Shown here piece after piece: positions 1-11,700 of a DNA stretch of 64,000 nt. This stretch comes from Micromussa lordhowensis. Taxonomy: Eukaryota > Cnidaria > Anthozoa > Scleractinia > Lobophylliidae. Position 1 is the stretch's first letter; every line of letters starts with the position of its first letter. The notes beneath the pieces are model-generated. The model saw nothing but the letters and a program-made list of their open reading frames with translations. It was not told the origin of the DNA and searched no databases. The DNA lies in NCBI GenBank assembly GCA_964020085.1, contig OZ026607.1, positions 12,268,282-12,332,281 of the forward strand, read 5' to 3'. The position numbers and the translations under genes were made by a program.

Positions 1-23
1 TAATCATAATATGAAAGAAATCT

Positions 24-684
24 GGCCGGGTTGTTCAAAGCCCGATTACGCTACCAAAGGATTGATTTCAGTTTTTTATTAAATCCATTTTGAAATCACT
101 GGTTATCCTTGTAATGTGATTGGTTCTCAGCGGTGCGATTTATTCACAAATCGCACTATCTATTGCTCTAAATCACATCTTTTTCTCAGTCAATGAGAAT
201 GGGACAGTAAAACAAAACAACCAATCAGATTTTAAGGCTTTTTTAAACTCACCAACCACATGGCAGGAAAATAAAAGACAAAAAAGCCATTGTTTGGCAA
301 ATTTGGCAACTTGGTTCAATAAATATTGCTCCTGACTAAAATCTTGTTCCTGTATTTAGGCTATTGAATTGTGCAATTTCAAAATGGATGTAATAAAGTG
401 GTAATTGAACTGAGTGGAGTGCAATTTTGGTCTGAAATCATACTTGTGATTTCAAATCGAACTCGCGCTACGCGCTTGTTCGATTTGCACTCCACTCAGT
501 TCAATTACCATTATGTAACTCAGTTTTCGGTGAGGCTTTCTGTTTATATGGTTTGTTTGTCTTTCAGTTTTGTGTTTGAGTAATCTCAAACTACACAAAA
601 GATTAGCAGTGAAAAATGTTTTCATACAAGACAAATTAATAGTTCGGTTAACTTTCAGTCTTGGGTTAGCGAACAACCCGGCCA
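24..684. mobile_element. TIR element family A, copy 1, with a nested insertion
   Basis: The left end reads GGCCGGGTTGTTCAAAGCCC and the right end carries its partner (GCGAACAACCCGGCC near 670-684). Two more copies lie at 48823-49053 and 56792-57034. Compared with the copy at 56792, this one has the same ends and the same interior (TTTTCGGTGAG near 523, the stretch containing AACTACACAAAA near 587), but about 440 bp extra sits between roughly 76 and 513. It is therefore a small non-autonomous element carrying a younger insertion. No transposase is encoded. Confidence 0.7.
400..509. repeat. Palindromic repeat inside the element A insertion
   Basis: The left arm GGTAATTGAACTGAGTGGAG is matched by the reverse complement ending at 509, with a loop of about 50 bases. 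A related palindrome with the same outer arm (GTAATTGGACTGAGTGGAG) lies at 62462-62593, so this is a dispersed MITE-like family and not a local accident. Confidence 0.7.
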
Positions 685-824
685 TGGATGCTATATCAAG
701 TACGACTACATTATGATTGTGGAAAGTTATTTTAACCGCATTTACACCGCTCGGAAACGTTTCCAGAGGAAAATGCACTTTTTACTATAAGCCTCACCTA
801 GCATTGTGCAATTACAGTAACTGC

Positions 825-853
825 TAGGGTTAGGGTTAGGGTTAGGGTTAGGG
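825..853 (+). repeat. Interstitial telomere-type (TTAGGG) repeat
   Basis: Almost five uninterrupted TTAGGG units lie in unique-looking sequence. TTAGGG is the telomere repeat of cnidarians and most metazoans. Because ordinary sequence continues on both sides, this is an internal tract and not a chromosome end. Confidence 0.9.
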
Positions 854-3436
854 CTATTTTATTCTGCCAACAATAGCTCCTTATTGAGGAAAAATTGGCT
901 TGGAGAATAGTAATCATTGATCAAATCAGTAAAATTTTTGGAAATGGATTGTTCAGTAATTGTACATCGAGTGGTGTGGTTGACGTGTGTGTCGTTCTGT
1001 ACTCTCGTGTGTTTACAACACCATCAATCATCAGCAGTTGAATGTTTCAGTACATCTTTCATCTTCAAAGTTGTAAGAGCAACCCTCCGCAGACGTGGAA
1101 AATATCGGGGCGTGCCATTCTTTGAAATCTTTGCGTTTTCTTGCTCTGTGGCAAAAGGATGCTTTATTTCACTGGCAGGTATCACTGTGGTTTTTATTAT
1201 ATAAATAATTTGCTAAATGATTACGTTTTTTTATCGTTTCAGAAACTGTGAATAGATAAGACATACGTTTATTATTTATATGTTTGATTTTCTTGGTGTA
1301 TTATAAAGGGTTTCCCTGTGAACGACTGGGCTGATTAATTTTGTGAATTAAACGCAAGGAGAAAACAGTTGACAGTTGACAAAATTTGTAATCAACCTGG
1401 TCGTGATTTTCCCAGAGTAACTTTCCTTTCGCATAATACTGAAGGGTTTCAAATTAAGAACATGGGCAATCATAAATCTCACTAAAACAAAATTCTTCCC
1501 CTACAACTCCAAACACTCTTTAACTACATGGTTGCCATAGAAATATCAAGTCACGTGACTAAACAAGTACCAAAAAATAATGCGCCCTGATAGTTTAAAG
1601 AAAACACTAATTTTAGCCTTTATAGCTTCAATGCTGTTTAAGTTTAGTCAAGTTTGAAATCAGCGCGGGCAGTTTAATTTGTTATTTTAAAGCACAAGCA
1701 CGTTTTGTCTAGTTATCTATATTAACAATTTTTAAACTGGAGGACTAAATCTCTTACAGTTCTTTTCTCGACTTTGATATATAGACACTTTTTAATTCTT
1801 TTTTTGTTTATAACACTGACATGCTGAGTGACCTGAAGAAATAACCAAAAGGAAATAAATATGAAACATTCTTTAAGAATTTTCACTTTCGATTCGTTGT
1901 ATCAAGTTCCACGTTCCATACAGTATCCAGTCGTTTCGATACACATTATAGTCGATTCGGAAAACGAAAACTTCGATACAAACTTTAACTCGTTTCATAG
2001 CAAAAGTAAACTAGAAGAAAGATCCCATTTTAAATTTATCGACTGAAATTAAGTTTTGGATTTTTACATATTTTATCTCGATATTGACTTTTTTATTTTG
2101 ATGTATATAATTTAATTCCTCTGCTGTAGATCATTTCATTTTATGTATTTATCGATCCGCTAATCTATCGATTGCAAGCAGTTTGTTTCTCCTACGCTGA
2201 ACGAGAGAGAAAACACTGCGAGCAACCCTTCGTTCCTTTGAGTTAACCGACGTCCAGCGCCACGGACGAATAAATTAACTTTGAACTGGTAAAACTAGTT
2301 TAAAAGCTGGTTTAGGCTCGCACGCATGCGCTCACAACATAACTGCTGCGTTTAAGCGAACCCACCGTGTAGCGATCAAAGTCCAACTCCACTGCGAACG
2401 GTTACCATCTGGGTTACCATGTTGAAAGACCTTTCATAATTTTTCGAGACAGTGATGACGCTAATATTTTTACTTTTGATGACGTCCAGTCGCTTGAAAC
2501 AGTTTTTACAATCTTTGACGGCACAGCAGTCTCTACGTCGAGACACAGAGTCAGCAAACTTTTGTACTTTTAAAAGGATTACTGTTAGATTTTAGATTAC
2601 TATTTCTGCTTTTAGTCTTTTGTTAGTTTTGTAGGTATATATTTTGTATTTTAAATTAATCACTGCTGATTTTACATGCATGTATTTCATTGTGACGTAG
2701 TTAGCATACACGACCTTGCAAGCTTGTAAGCTTTAAATCTCATCGTGTGAAAATAAAGGTGTTATGTTATGTTACAAACCCGCCTTCGATCGCATTATTC
2801 CAGTTAAAATCTTGTTGTTGTTTGGAGTATTGTGTTCAAAGAGCTCAACAATCCCGCACGAGAGAGGACAAGAAAGCCTTAAGTTTAGCCGGCTTTTCAT
2901 TTAGACCACAAACTAGATAATATTTCGCGATTCGACGAAAGTCTGGAGCGTTCTTTTGTTGGCGCTTTTGGTGATTCTTTTGGCCAGCGTTGTACAAACA
3001 CCTCTAGCGAACAAATGGAACTGACGTCACATGCATCACGTGGGGCGTGACGAACTCGCGCATGCTCGATGTAAAAGCAGATGGTTGCTCGCAGATGTTT
3101 CTCTCTCGTTCGGCACAAGAGAAACCATCTGCTTGCAAGGTACATCGCATCATACATTGACCGAAGGAATTGTGTTACCCACTGTGTACTTTTCCGCGGA
3201 TATATAACAAAAACCTTGCTTTATAGACATAATTAATTTAAGGAGCCGTTTTTGGCCTGTATCCTGCAAGTCAAACGTAATACAGTGTTGACGTGTTGAC
3301 AAGGAGTCGACTGAGTGCAATGTCGACTAAGGAAGCTCCTGTGCCATTAAGGTAATAGCACGCCATCCCATAAGGCGAATATCTTTGTGTGAATGAACTA
3401 TTTATTAACAGTTAACAATTGCATTATCTTTATGCG
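854..3436. other. Gene-free stretch; possible LTR-like end near 2.2-2.8 kb
   Basis: I see no exon with convincing protein similarity here; the open frames are short and of low coding quality. Around 2180-2790 the sequence looks like the 3' end of a retroelement: AATAAAGGTGTTATGTTATG near 2752 is a poly(A) signal followed by a short repeated GTTAT tail. The phrases GAACGAGAGAGAAAACA (about 2200) and TTTCTCTCTCGTTCGGC (about 3097) form an inverted pair about 900 bp apart, so an unrecognised mobile element may span them. Confidence 0.4.
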
Positions 3437-3445
3437 ACGCTTCAA

Positions 3446-3520
3446 TGGCTGACTTGGTAGAGCGCAGGAGTGCGGGTATTGAAGTACGGTCTTGTGGTCG
3501 CTGGTTCAAGTCTGGCAGGT
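3446..3520 (+). repeat. tRNA-like sequence, probably SINE head or tRNA pseudogene
   Basis: GACTTGGTAGAGCG near 3451 resembles a pol III A box, and GGTTCAAGTCT near 3503 resembles a B box. The spacing is right for a tRNA-derived promoter, but I cannot pair an acceptor stem, and the anticodon region is not convincing. It is therefore not called as a functional tRNA. Confidence 0.4.
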
Positions 3521-4172
3521 GCAAGGAATCTTTTCTTTTATTTTTGCTGAGGATGAACAGCGGTTGTTTATGATGTTTTTCAAAACTTCGCCGTAGTTTT
3601 CTTTCAATTTCCTCAGCACGGAGAAGCCATGCATAAAATAATCGTTTGGAAATTTATACATCTGAGAACTAAAGTGGATTGGTACTGATCACACCATCAG
3701 ATGGTGCATTACAGTATTGAACAAGTGAACTCATTCGAGGAAATCCCTCTCACTTACATTGGGGAATAAAATCGAAGCAAAACAAACATCACTGTGTTTG
3801 CATGATGAGCGACAAAAATACCGCAAGACTAAATGTTGGTCTCGTATCTCAAGCCGCTTAGTTACTAAATAATAAAGTTTCCCTTTCGTGTTTCAAACAA
3901 ACTGTTAATGGTTCCACTTATAAGAACCATCAATTATCGTATTATTCAATCATACTTGCGTCGTTTTTTAAAGAACAGCTAAGGCATTTATCACAGTAAC
4001 TGAAACAAACTGAGGTCGGAAGACTTATGTTGAAATGTCGGTGCTAGCCACTGTTTGCGCAACCAAACTGGTGTGTGGTTAAAACTAGTTATTATGCCAC
4101 AGAGCCTCGATTAAAATCCATTCGATAAGGTGCAAACGCTACCCGCGTTTGTGCGTCACTAGAATATTTAGC

Positions 4173-4287
4173 AATTATTGAATGATGTTGAATAGGACAT
4201 GAAGAATTCTGCAGAACAAGGAGGGTGTTATCCACAGAGGCCGAAGGCTGAGGTGGATAATACCCTCCGAGATCTGCAGAATTCTTC

Positions 4288-4318
<31 letters not shown>

Positions 4319-4319
4319 C
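4173..4319. repeat. Palindromic MITE-like repeat
   Basis: Nested inverted arms: CAATTATTGAATGATGTTGA against its degenerate complement near 4300-4319, and ATGAAGAATTCTGCAG near 4199 against CTGCAGAATTCTTCAT near 4275. The centre is GAGGCCGAAGGCTGAGG. The hairpin explains the short open frames on both strands here. Confidence 0.75.
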
Positions 4320-4433
4320 TTATTATTCATTCAAAATATTTCCCCGTTCTTATAGGAGTTTCGCCATTTCGCCATTTCGCTCTTTGTTTTTTTAAAAATA
4401 ACATAATATCGTCCCCAGGTTTTCTCGGTCAAC

Positions 4434-4502
4434 GGTTTAATAATCTGCAGCGGGCTGCACTTTTGACGTCATTTTGACGTCATAGGTTCAATAATCTGAA
4501 GC

Positions 4503-4524
<22 letters not shown>
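4434..4524 (+). promoter_or_regulatory. 51-bp tandem repeat with three perfect CRE (TGACGTCA) sites
   Basis: Two near-identical units (GGTTTAATAATCTGCAGCGG and GGTTCAATAATCTGAAGCGG, period 51) each end in a TGACGTCA octamer. A third octamer lies between them, at 4464, 4475 and 4515. TGACGTCA is the consensus of CREB/ATF-type bZIP factors. An ATG with a plausible donor follows at 4533. Function is inferred; the duplication could also be part of a mobile element. Confidence 0.45.
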
Positions 4525-4532
<8 letters not shown>

Positions 4533-4535
<3 letters not shown>

Positions 4536-4577
4536 GCGAAGATTCTTTCCAAATTTGGTGAACAGCAGCCGGTTATG
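4533..4577 (+). CDS. Candidate orphan first exon (15 codons), unrecognised
   Basis: An ATG directly after the CRE-containing tandem repeat opens a 15-codon frame, MAKILSKFGEQQPVM, ending at a possible donor (ATG|GTAAAT). I recognise no family and find no continuing exon downstream. It may be a decayed gene fragment or chance, and is listed only because of the adjacent CRE cluster. Confidence 0.15.
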
Positions 4578-4599
4578 GTAAATTATGCGTGTGGTTTTA

Positions 4600-5734
4600 A
4601 TCAATCAGAAACGGGGAAATATTTTGAACGAATAAAACTTTTCTTTGTTCCATGTTCATGACAACAGACACTTTTGCCTATTGAAGTATATTTTAAATCC
4701 TTGGCAGTTTGGGCAAAAAATGGACAAATGGCCCACGATGGCCACAATAAATACGCTGAACAGAGCTGTTCAAATACTCATTCGAACAGTAACAAAAAAA
4801 TGAAAAATTCTTCTTTACTTGGTTCAGCGTTGGAGGAAAACCAAGACACAGTTCTTTGTGCTAATATGCCATCACATCATGAAATCCAAAGATAAGCTGT
4901 TAGTAACAAACGTCTCGCTTTTAGTCAAAAATTCGTCATTGGTAACGGTGCCAGGATTTGAGGTCAAAAGCACGAGACTGTTAAATGACCGCCCCACCCC
5001 CGCCCCCTACCCCCCTCCAGAATATGCCCTAGGGGAATGCAAAGGCTATGGAAACAATGAGTTCTTCAATGGCAAAGAGCTGATATTTTAAAATCCCAAA
5101 ATTTTGCACCACTGAACTGGAAAAAGAAAGACGTTAGGTTATTTTGAAATAATTGACAGCTACTGTTCAAGCACTAAAAGTGACCGCATGGGAGACTTTT
5201 CCAAAAAGTGGGTACTTATTTTACGGTTCAACTGCGCTGTAACACACGATCAGGGCGATCTTCTAATAGTAAAGAAAATCTTTAGCCAATGCATGAACAT
5301 AGTTGTTTTTAAATATTTCCATAGCATAGTAATATCAAACCTCTCTACAAAAAGCCATTACTTGAAATAGCCGTATTAATTAACACCCGGCTGCTTTGCA
5401 AGCAGGAAACTTAAACAAAGTGATCAAACAAGGTCGTGACCACAACCACAAATCACCGTGAGACAATCATCGATCCTTTTCAAAAAAAAGAACACCATAC
5501 TTACAGTTCACTCAAGACTTTTCATGTTCAAAATGTTTAATTACTGGTTAAAAAATAGGACCGTACAAATAAAAATGAATCATACAGAAAAATCTATTCG
5601 TTTCTGTGGCTCACTGTTTTGATAAGACTAAACATTTTCGGAAATGCTCAGGAGAAGCCTGCGCAAGAAAAACAAAATGATAATTTCATTTTCAAAAGTG
5701 TTGACCTTCAGAGAAACAAAAAGTAATAACATTT
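4600..5734. other. No gene recognised
   Basis: AT-rich sequence with several short, low-quality open frames and no domain I can name. It holds the 3' flank of the minus-strand repetitive-protein gene; I did not find a clear minus-strand AATAAA signal. Confidence 0.4.
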
Positions 5735-5790
5735 CCTAAATTCATTCCTTGAATCCTGACGCTACCAACAGCCTTCCAAAAGTACAAAAG
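5735..5790 (-). pseudogene. Decayed repeat unit beyond the stop of the repetitive-protein gene
   Basis: Reading through the TAA at 5793-5791 in the same frame gives LLYFWKAVGSVRIQGMNLGN, then V. It aligns residue for residue with the array consensus (KGQKLSLGSTAGNVGQQGTN), with the stop standing where the consensus has Gln (CAA to TAA). The array therefore once continued further, and its end has become 3' UTR. Confidence 0.65.
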
Positions 5791-8700
5791 TTAGCCTTTA
5801 TTGCCTTGATTACCGACAGCAACATTCCCCGTATTAAACCCTTGTTGGCCAACGTTTCCACCAGTGCTGCCGAAGTTCATACTTTGGCCTTTATTCAGCT
5901 GATTTCCCACAGCATTATTTCCACTGTTGCTGCCTTGTTGACCAACGTTACCAGCAGTACTGGTGAAGCTCAAAATGGGGCTTTTACTCAGTAGATTTCC
6001 GACAGCAACATTCCCCGTGCTGGAGCCTTCTTGACCAACGTTGCCAGCAATGCTACCAAGGCTTAGTTTTTGGCCTTTATTCACTTGACTACCGACTGCA
6101 ACATTTCCTATGTTTGTTCCTTGTTGGCCAACGTTGCCAGCGGTGCTACCAAAGTTCATTTTTTGGCCTTTATTCAGCTGACTGCCGACTCCAACATTTC
6201 CTATCTTTGTTCCTTGTTGGCCAACGTTGCCAGCAATGCTACCAAGGCTTAGTTTGTGGCCTTTATTCAGTTGACTGCCGACCGCAACATTTCCCTCGTT
6301 GATGCCTTGTTGAACAACATTGCCAGCAGTGCTACCAAAGTTCATCTTTTGACCTTTATTGAGCTGATTTCCGACTGCGATATTTCCCGTGCTAGAACCT
6401 TGTTGGCCAACGTTGGAAGCTTCTTTACCAATGCTCATCTGTTTTTCCTTATTAAGCTGATTGCCAACAGCAACATTTCCTGTGTTAGTCTCTTGTTGAA
6501 CATGGTCTCCTGTGCTGCTACCCAAGCTCAACATTTGGCCTTTAGTTAACTGATTGCTGACAGCGACATTTCCCTTGCTCGCCCCTTGTTGGCCTCCAAG
6601 GACAATGGTTTTGCCGTTACTCTGTTGTTCGCCGATTAGCAAATTTCCCTTATTAGTTCCTGTATTGGCTATGCCTCCAGCAGCCTTCCCAAATTGGAAC
6701 TTAGAGCCCTTGTAATAATAAGTGCTGGCACTTTTATTCCCCGACTTGTTTCCTTCTTTGCCACCGTGGGCAATGCTCGTCCCAGTGGTCTTGGAAGCGC
6801 CATAATTGTGTTGAGTGCCGATGACCACATTCTCTGAATTACTTCCTTTCTGAGCCACAATGCCACCAGGGCTTCCAAACTGGAACACCATGTCCTTGTT
6901 GCCTTCGTTGCCAAAGCCAGCCTTCCCCGTGTTCGGTTTATTTTGAGCAGCGTTGCCAGCAGTATTTCCAAGTTTCAACTTCTGGCCACCGGCAATATTC
7001 GTTGCGGTGCTTCCTTCTTGGCCAAGGCTTCCTGCGGTGTTACCCGTATTGGAACCTTGTTCACCAACTCTACCAGCAGTGTTACCATAGCTTAACGTTT
7101 GACCCTTATTCACTTGTTTGACCTCTGCAACATTGGAAATTTCTTGGCCAACGTTGCCAGCAATGCTACCAAGGCTTAGTTTGTGGCCTTTATTCAGTTG
7201 ACTGCCGACTGCAACATTTCCCTCGTTGATGCCTTGTTGAACAACATTGCCAGCGGTGCTCCCAAAGTTCGTCTTTAGACCTTTATTGAGCTGATTTCCG
7301 ACTGCGATATTTCCCGTGCTAGAACCTTGTTGGCCAACGTTGGAAGCTTCTTTACCAATGCTCATCTGTTTTTCCTTATTAAGCTGATTGCCAACAGCAA
7401 CATTTCCTGTGTTAGTCTCTTGTTGAACATGGTCTCCTGTGCTGCTACCCAAGCTCAACATTTGGCCTTTAGTTAACTGATTGCTGACAGCGACATTTCC
7501 CTTGCTCGCCCCTTGTTGGCCTCCAAGGACAATGGTTTTGCCGTTACTCTGTTGTTCGCCGATTAGCAAATTTCCCTTATTAGTTCCTGTATTGGCTATG
7601 CCTCCAGCAGCCTTCCCAAATTGGAACTTAGAGCCCTTGTAATTATAAGTGCTGGCACTTTTATTCCCCGACTTGTTTCCTTCTTTGCCACCGTGGGCAA
7701 TGCTCGTCCCAGTGGTCTTGGAAGCGCCATAATTGTGTTGAGTGCCGATGACCACATTCCCTGAATTACTTCCTTTCTGAGCCACAATGCCACCAGGGCT
7801 TCCAAACTGGAAAACTATCTCCTTGTTGCCTTCGTTGCCAAAGCCAGCCTTCCCCGTGTTCGGTTTATTTTGAGCAGCGTTGCCAGCAGTGTTTCCAAGT
7901 TTCAACTTCTGGCTACCGGCAATATTCGTTGCGGTGCTTCCTTCTTGGCCAAGGCTTCCTGCGGTGTTACCCGTATTGGAACCTTGTTCACCAACTCTAC
8001 CAGCAGTGTTACCATAGCTTAACGTTTGACCCTTATTCACTTGATTGACCTCTGCAACATTGGAAACTTCTTGGCCAACGTTGCCAGCAGTGCTACCAAG
8101 GATTATTTTTTGGCCTTTATTTAGTTGACTGCCGACTCCAACATTTCCTATGTTTGTTCCTTGTTGGCCAACGTTGCCAGCAATGCTACCGAGGCTTAGT
8201 TTGTGGCCTTTATTCAGTTGACTGCCGACTCCAACATTTCCTTCGTTGATGCCTTGTTGACCAACATTGCCAGCGGTGCTCCCAAAGTTCGTCTTTAGAC
8301 CTTTGTTGAGCTGATTTCCGACTGCGATATTTCCCGTGCTAGAACCTTGTTGGCCAACGTTGGAGGCTTCTTTACCAATGCTCATCTGTTTTTCCTTATT
8401 AAGCTGATTGCCAACAGCAACATTTCCTGTGTTAGTCTCTTGTTGAACATGGTATCCTGTGCTGCTACCCAAGCTAAACATTTGGCCTTTAGTTAACTGA
8501 TTGCTGACAGTGACATTTCCCTTGCTCGCCCCTTGTTGGCCAGACAAAGTCTTTGAGCTGCTTTTTACTTTGCCTCCAAGGACAATGGTTTTGCCGTTAC
8601 TGTGTTGTTCGCCGATTAGCAAATTTCCCTTATTAGTTCCTGTATTGGCTATGCCTCCAGCAGCCTTCCCAAATTGGAACTTAGAGCCCTTGTAATTATA

Positions 8701-11700
8701 AGTGCTGGCACTTTTATTCCCCGACTTGTTTCCTTCTTTGCCACCGTGGGCAATGCTTGTCCCAGTGGTCTTGGAAGCGCCATAATTGTGTTGAGTGCCG
8801 ATGACCACATTCCCTGAATTACTTCCTTTCTGAGCCACAATGCCACCAGGGCTTCCAAACTGGAACACCATGTCCTTGTTGCCTTCGTTGCCAAAGCCAG
8901 CCTTCCCCGTGTTCGGTTTATTTTGAGCAGCGTTGCCAGCAGTGTTTCCAAGTTTCAACTTCTGGCTACCGGCAATATTCGTTGCGGTGCTTCCTTCTTG
9001 GCCAAGGCTTCCTGCGGTGTTACCCGTATTGGAACCTTGTTCACCACCTCTACCAGCAGTGTTACCATAGCTTAACGTTTGACCCTTATTCACTTGATTG
9101 ACCTCTGCAACATTCGAAACTTCTTGGCCAACGTTGCCAGCGGTGCTACCAAGGCTTAGTTTTTGGCCTTTATTCAGTTGACTGCCGACTCCAACATTTC
9201 CTATGTTTGTTCCTTGTTGCCCAACGTTGCCAGCCGTACTACCAAGGATTATTTTTTGGCCTTTATTTAGTTGACTGCCGACTCCAACATTTCCTTCGTT
9301 GATGCCTTGTTGACCAACATTGCCAGCGGTGCTCCCAAAGTTCGTCTTTAGACCTTTGTTGAGCTGATTTCCGACTGCGATATTTCCCGTGCTAGAACCT
9401 TGTTGGCCAACGTTGGAGGCTTCTTTACCAATGAACATCTGTTTTTCCTTATTAAGCTGATTGCCAACAGCAACATTTCCTGTGTTAGTCTCTTGTTGAA
9501 CATGGTATCCTGTGGTGCTACCCAAGCTCAACATTTGGCCTTTAGTTAACTGATTGCTGACAGCGACATTTCCCTTGCTCGCCCCTAGTTGGCCTCCAAG
9601 GACAATGGTTTTGCCGTTACTCTGCTGTTCGCCGATTAGCAAATTTCCCTTATTAGTTCCTGTATTGGCTATGCCTCCAGCAGCCTTCCCAAATTGGAAC
9701 TTAGAGCCCTTGTAATTATAAGTGCTGGCACTTTTATTCCCCGACTTGTTTCCTTCTTTGCCACCGTGGGCAATGCTCGTCCCAGTGGTCTTGGAAGCGC
9801 CATAATTGTGTTGAGTGCCGATGACCACATTCCCTGAATTACTTCCTTTCTGAGCCACAATGCCACCAGGGCTTCCAAACTGGAAAACCATCTCCTTGTT
9901 GCCTTCGTTGCCAAAGCCAGCCTTCCCCGTGTTCGGTTTCTTTTGAGCAGCGTTGCCAGCAGTGTTTCCAAGTTTCAACTTCTGGCTACCGGCAATATTC
10001 GTTGCGGTACTTCCTTCTTGGCCAAGGCTTCCTGCGGTGTTACCCGTACTGGAACCTTGTTCACCAACTCTACCAGCAGTGTTCCCATAGCTTAACGTTT
10101 GACCCTTATTCACTTGATTGACCTCTGCAACATTGGAAACTTCTTGGCCAACGTTGCCAGCAGTGATACCAAGGCTTAGTTTGTGGCCTTTATTCAGTTG
10201 ACTGCCGACTGCAACATTTCCCTCGTTGATGCCTTGTTGACCAACATTGCCAGCGGTGCTCCCAAAGTTCGTCTTTAGACCTTTATTGAGCTGATTTCCG
10301 ACTGCGATATTTCCCGTGCTAGAACCTTGTTCGCCAACGTTGGAAGCTTCTTTACCAATGCTCATCTGTTTTTCCTTATTAAGCTGATTGCCAACAGCAA
10401 CATTTCCTGTGTTAGTCTCTTGTTGAACATGGTATCCTGTGCTACTACCCAAGCTCAACATTTGGCCTTTAGTTAACTGATTGCTGACAGCGACATTTCC
10501 CTTGCTCGCCCCTTGTTGGCCAGACAAAGTCTTTGAGCTGCTTTTTACTTTGCCTCCAAGGACAATGGTTTTGCCGTTACTATGTTGTTCGCCGATTAGC
10601 AAATTTCCCTTATTAGTTCCTGAATTGGCTATGCCTCCAGCAGCCTTCCCAAATTGGAACTTAGAGCCCTTGTTATAATAAGTGCTGGCACTTTTATTCC
10701 CCGACTTGTTTCCTTCTTTGCCACCGTGGGCAATGCTCGTCTCAGTGGTCTTGGAAGCGCCATAATTGTGTTGAGTGCCGATGACCACATTCCCTGAATT
10801 ACTTCCTTTGTGAGCCACAATGCCACCAGGGCTTCCAAACTGGAACACCATCTCCTTGTTGCCTTCGTTGCCGACTCCAACATTTCCTATGTTTGTTCCT
10901 TGTTGGCCAACGTTGCCAGCCGTACTACCGAGGCTTAGTTTTTGGCCTTTATTCAGTTGACTACCGACTGCAACATTTCCCTCGTTGATGCCTTGTTGAC
11001 CAACATTACCAGCGGTACTACCAAAGTTCATCTTTTGACCTTTATTCAGGTGACTACCGACTGCAACATTTCCCTCGTTGATGCCTTGGTGGCCAACGTT
11101 GCCAGCGGTACTACCAAGACTTATTTTTTGGCCTTTATTCAGGTGAATGCCGACTGCAACATTTTCCGTGTTTGTTCCTTGTTGACCAACGCTACCTTCT
11201 GTGTTTCCAAAGCTGTACTCTAGGTCGCTAAGCTCTCTTTCTGCAATATTGGCATATGAGAAGTTAATGAACATTTTACGCCTCGTTATTAATTTCCCAT
11301 GCACTGGGTAGTTATCTTAGTAGTAGAATTATATAACTGGCCGACTTTGTTACTGACAGAGATCAACAAGTTTGATCTTCAGTGAAGTGGAGATGAATCT
11401 TCTGGGTAGGCGGACAGGTGAGCAGGCAGATAGGTAGCTAGGTAAAGTCTGCATTCAAGCCAATTGACCCATGATGTCGGGGCTTATCTTCATAGTAGGA
11501 TGTAGCGATTAGGAGTATTTCTACTCCCCCCTGGATGGGATGCTAGTCCATCGCAGGGTTATACCCTAACATAATTTTACCGTTACTTATTTACACACCT
11601 GGTTGGAGGGAGGCACTGTGAGAGTCAGTTTTTTGTCCAAGAATACAACACAATGTCCACGGCCAGGACTCAAGCCCGAACCGATCAATCCGGAGTCGAG

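Noticed and set aside
6669..10883. A set of similar 70-100-codon minus-strand frames and several plus-strand frames over 5.8-11.2 kb
   Set aside because: They recur once per higher-order repeat and are out-of-frame shadows of the single long minus-strand frame.
5800..11230. CRISPR-like or satellite array
   Set aside because: Units are contiguous, coding and without spacers; this is a protein-coding tandem repeat in a eukaryote.
5791..11304. Translation start of the repeat protein at 11304
   Set aside because: That codon is GTG; the first in-frame ATG is 11274 and has no signal peptide. A spliced upstream signal-peptide exon explains the gene better.
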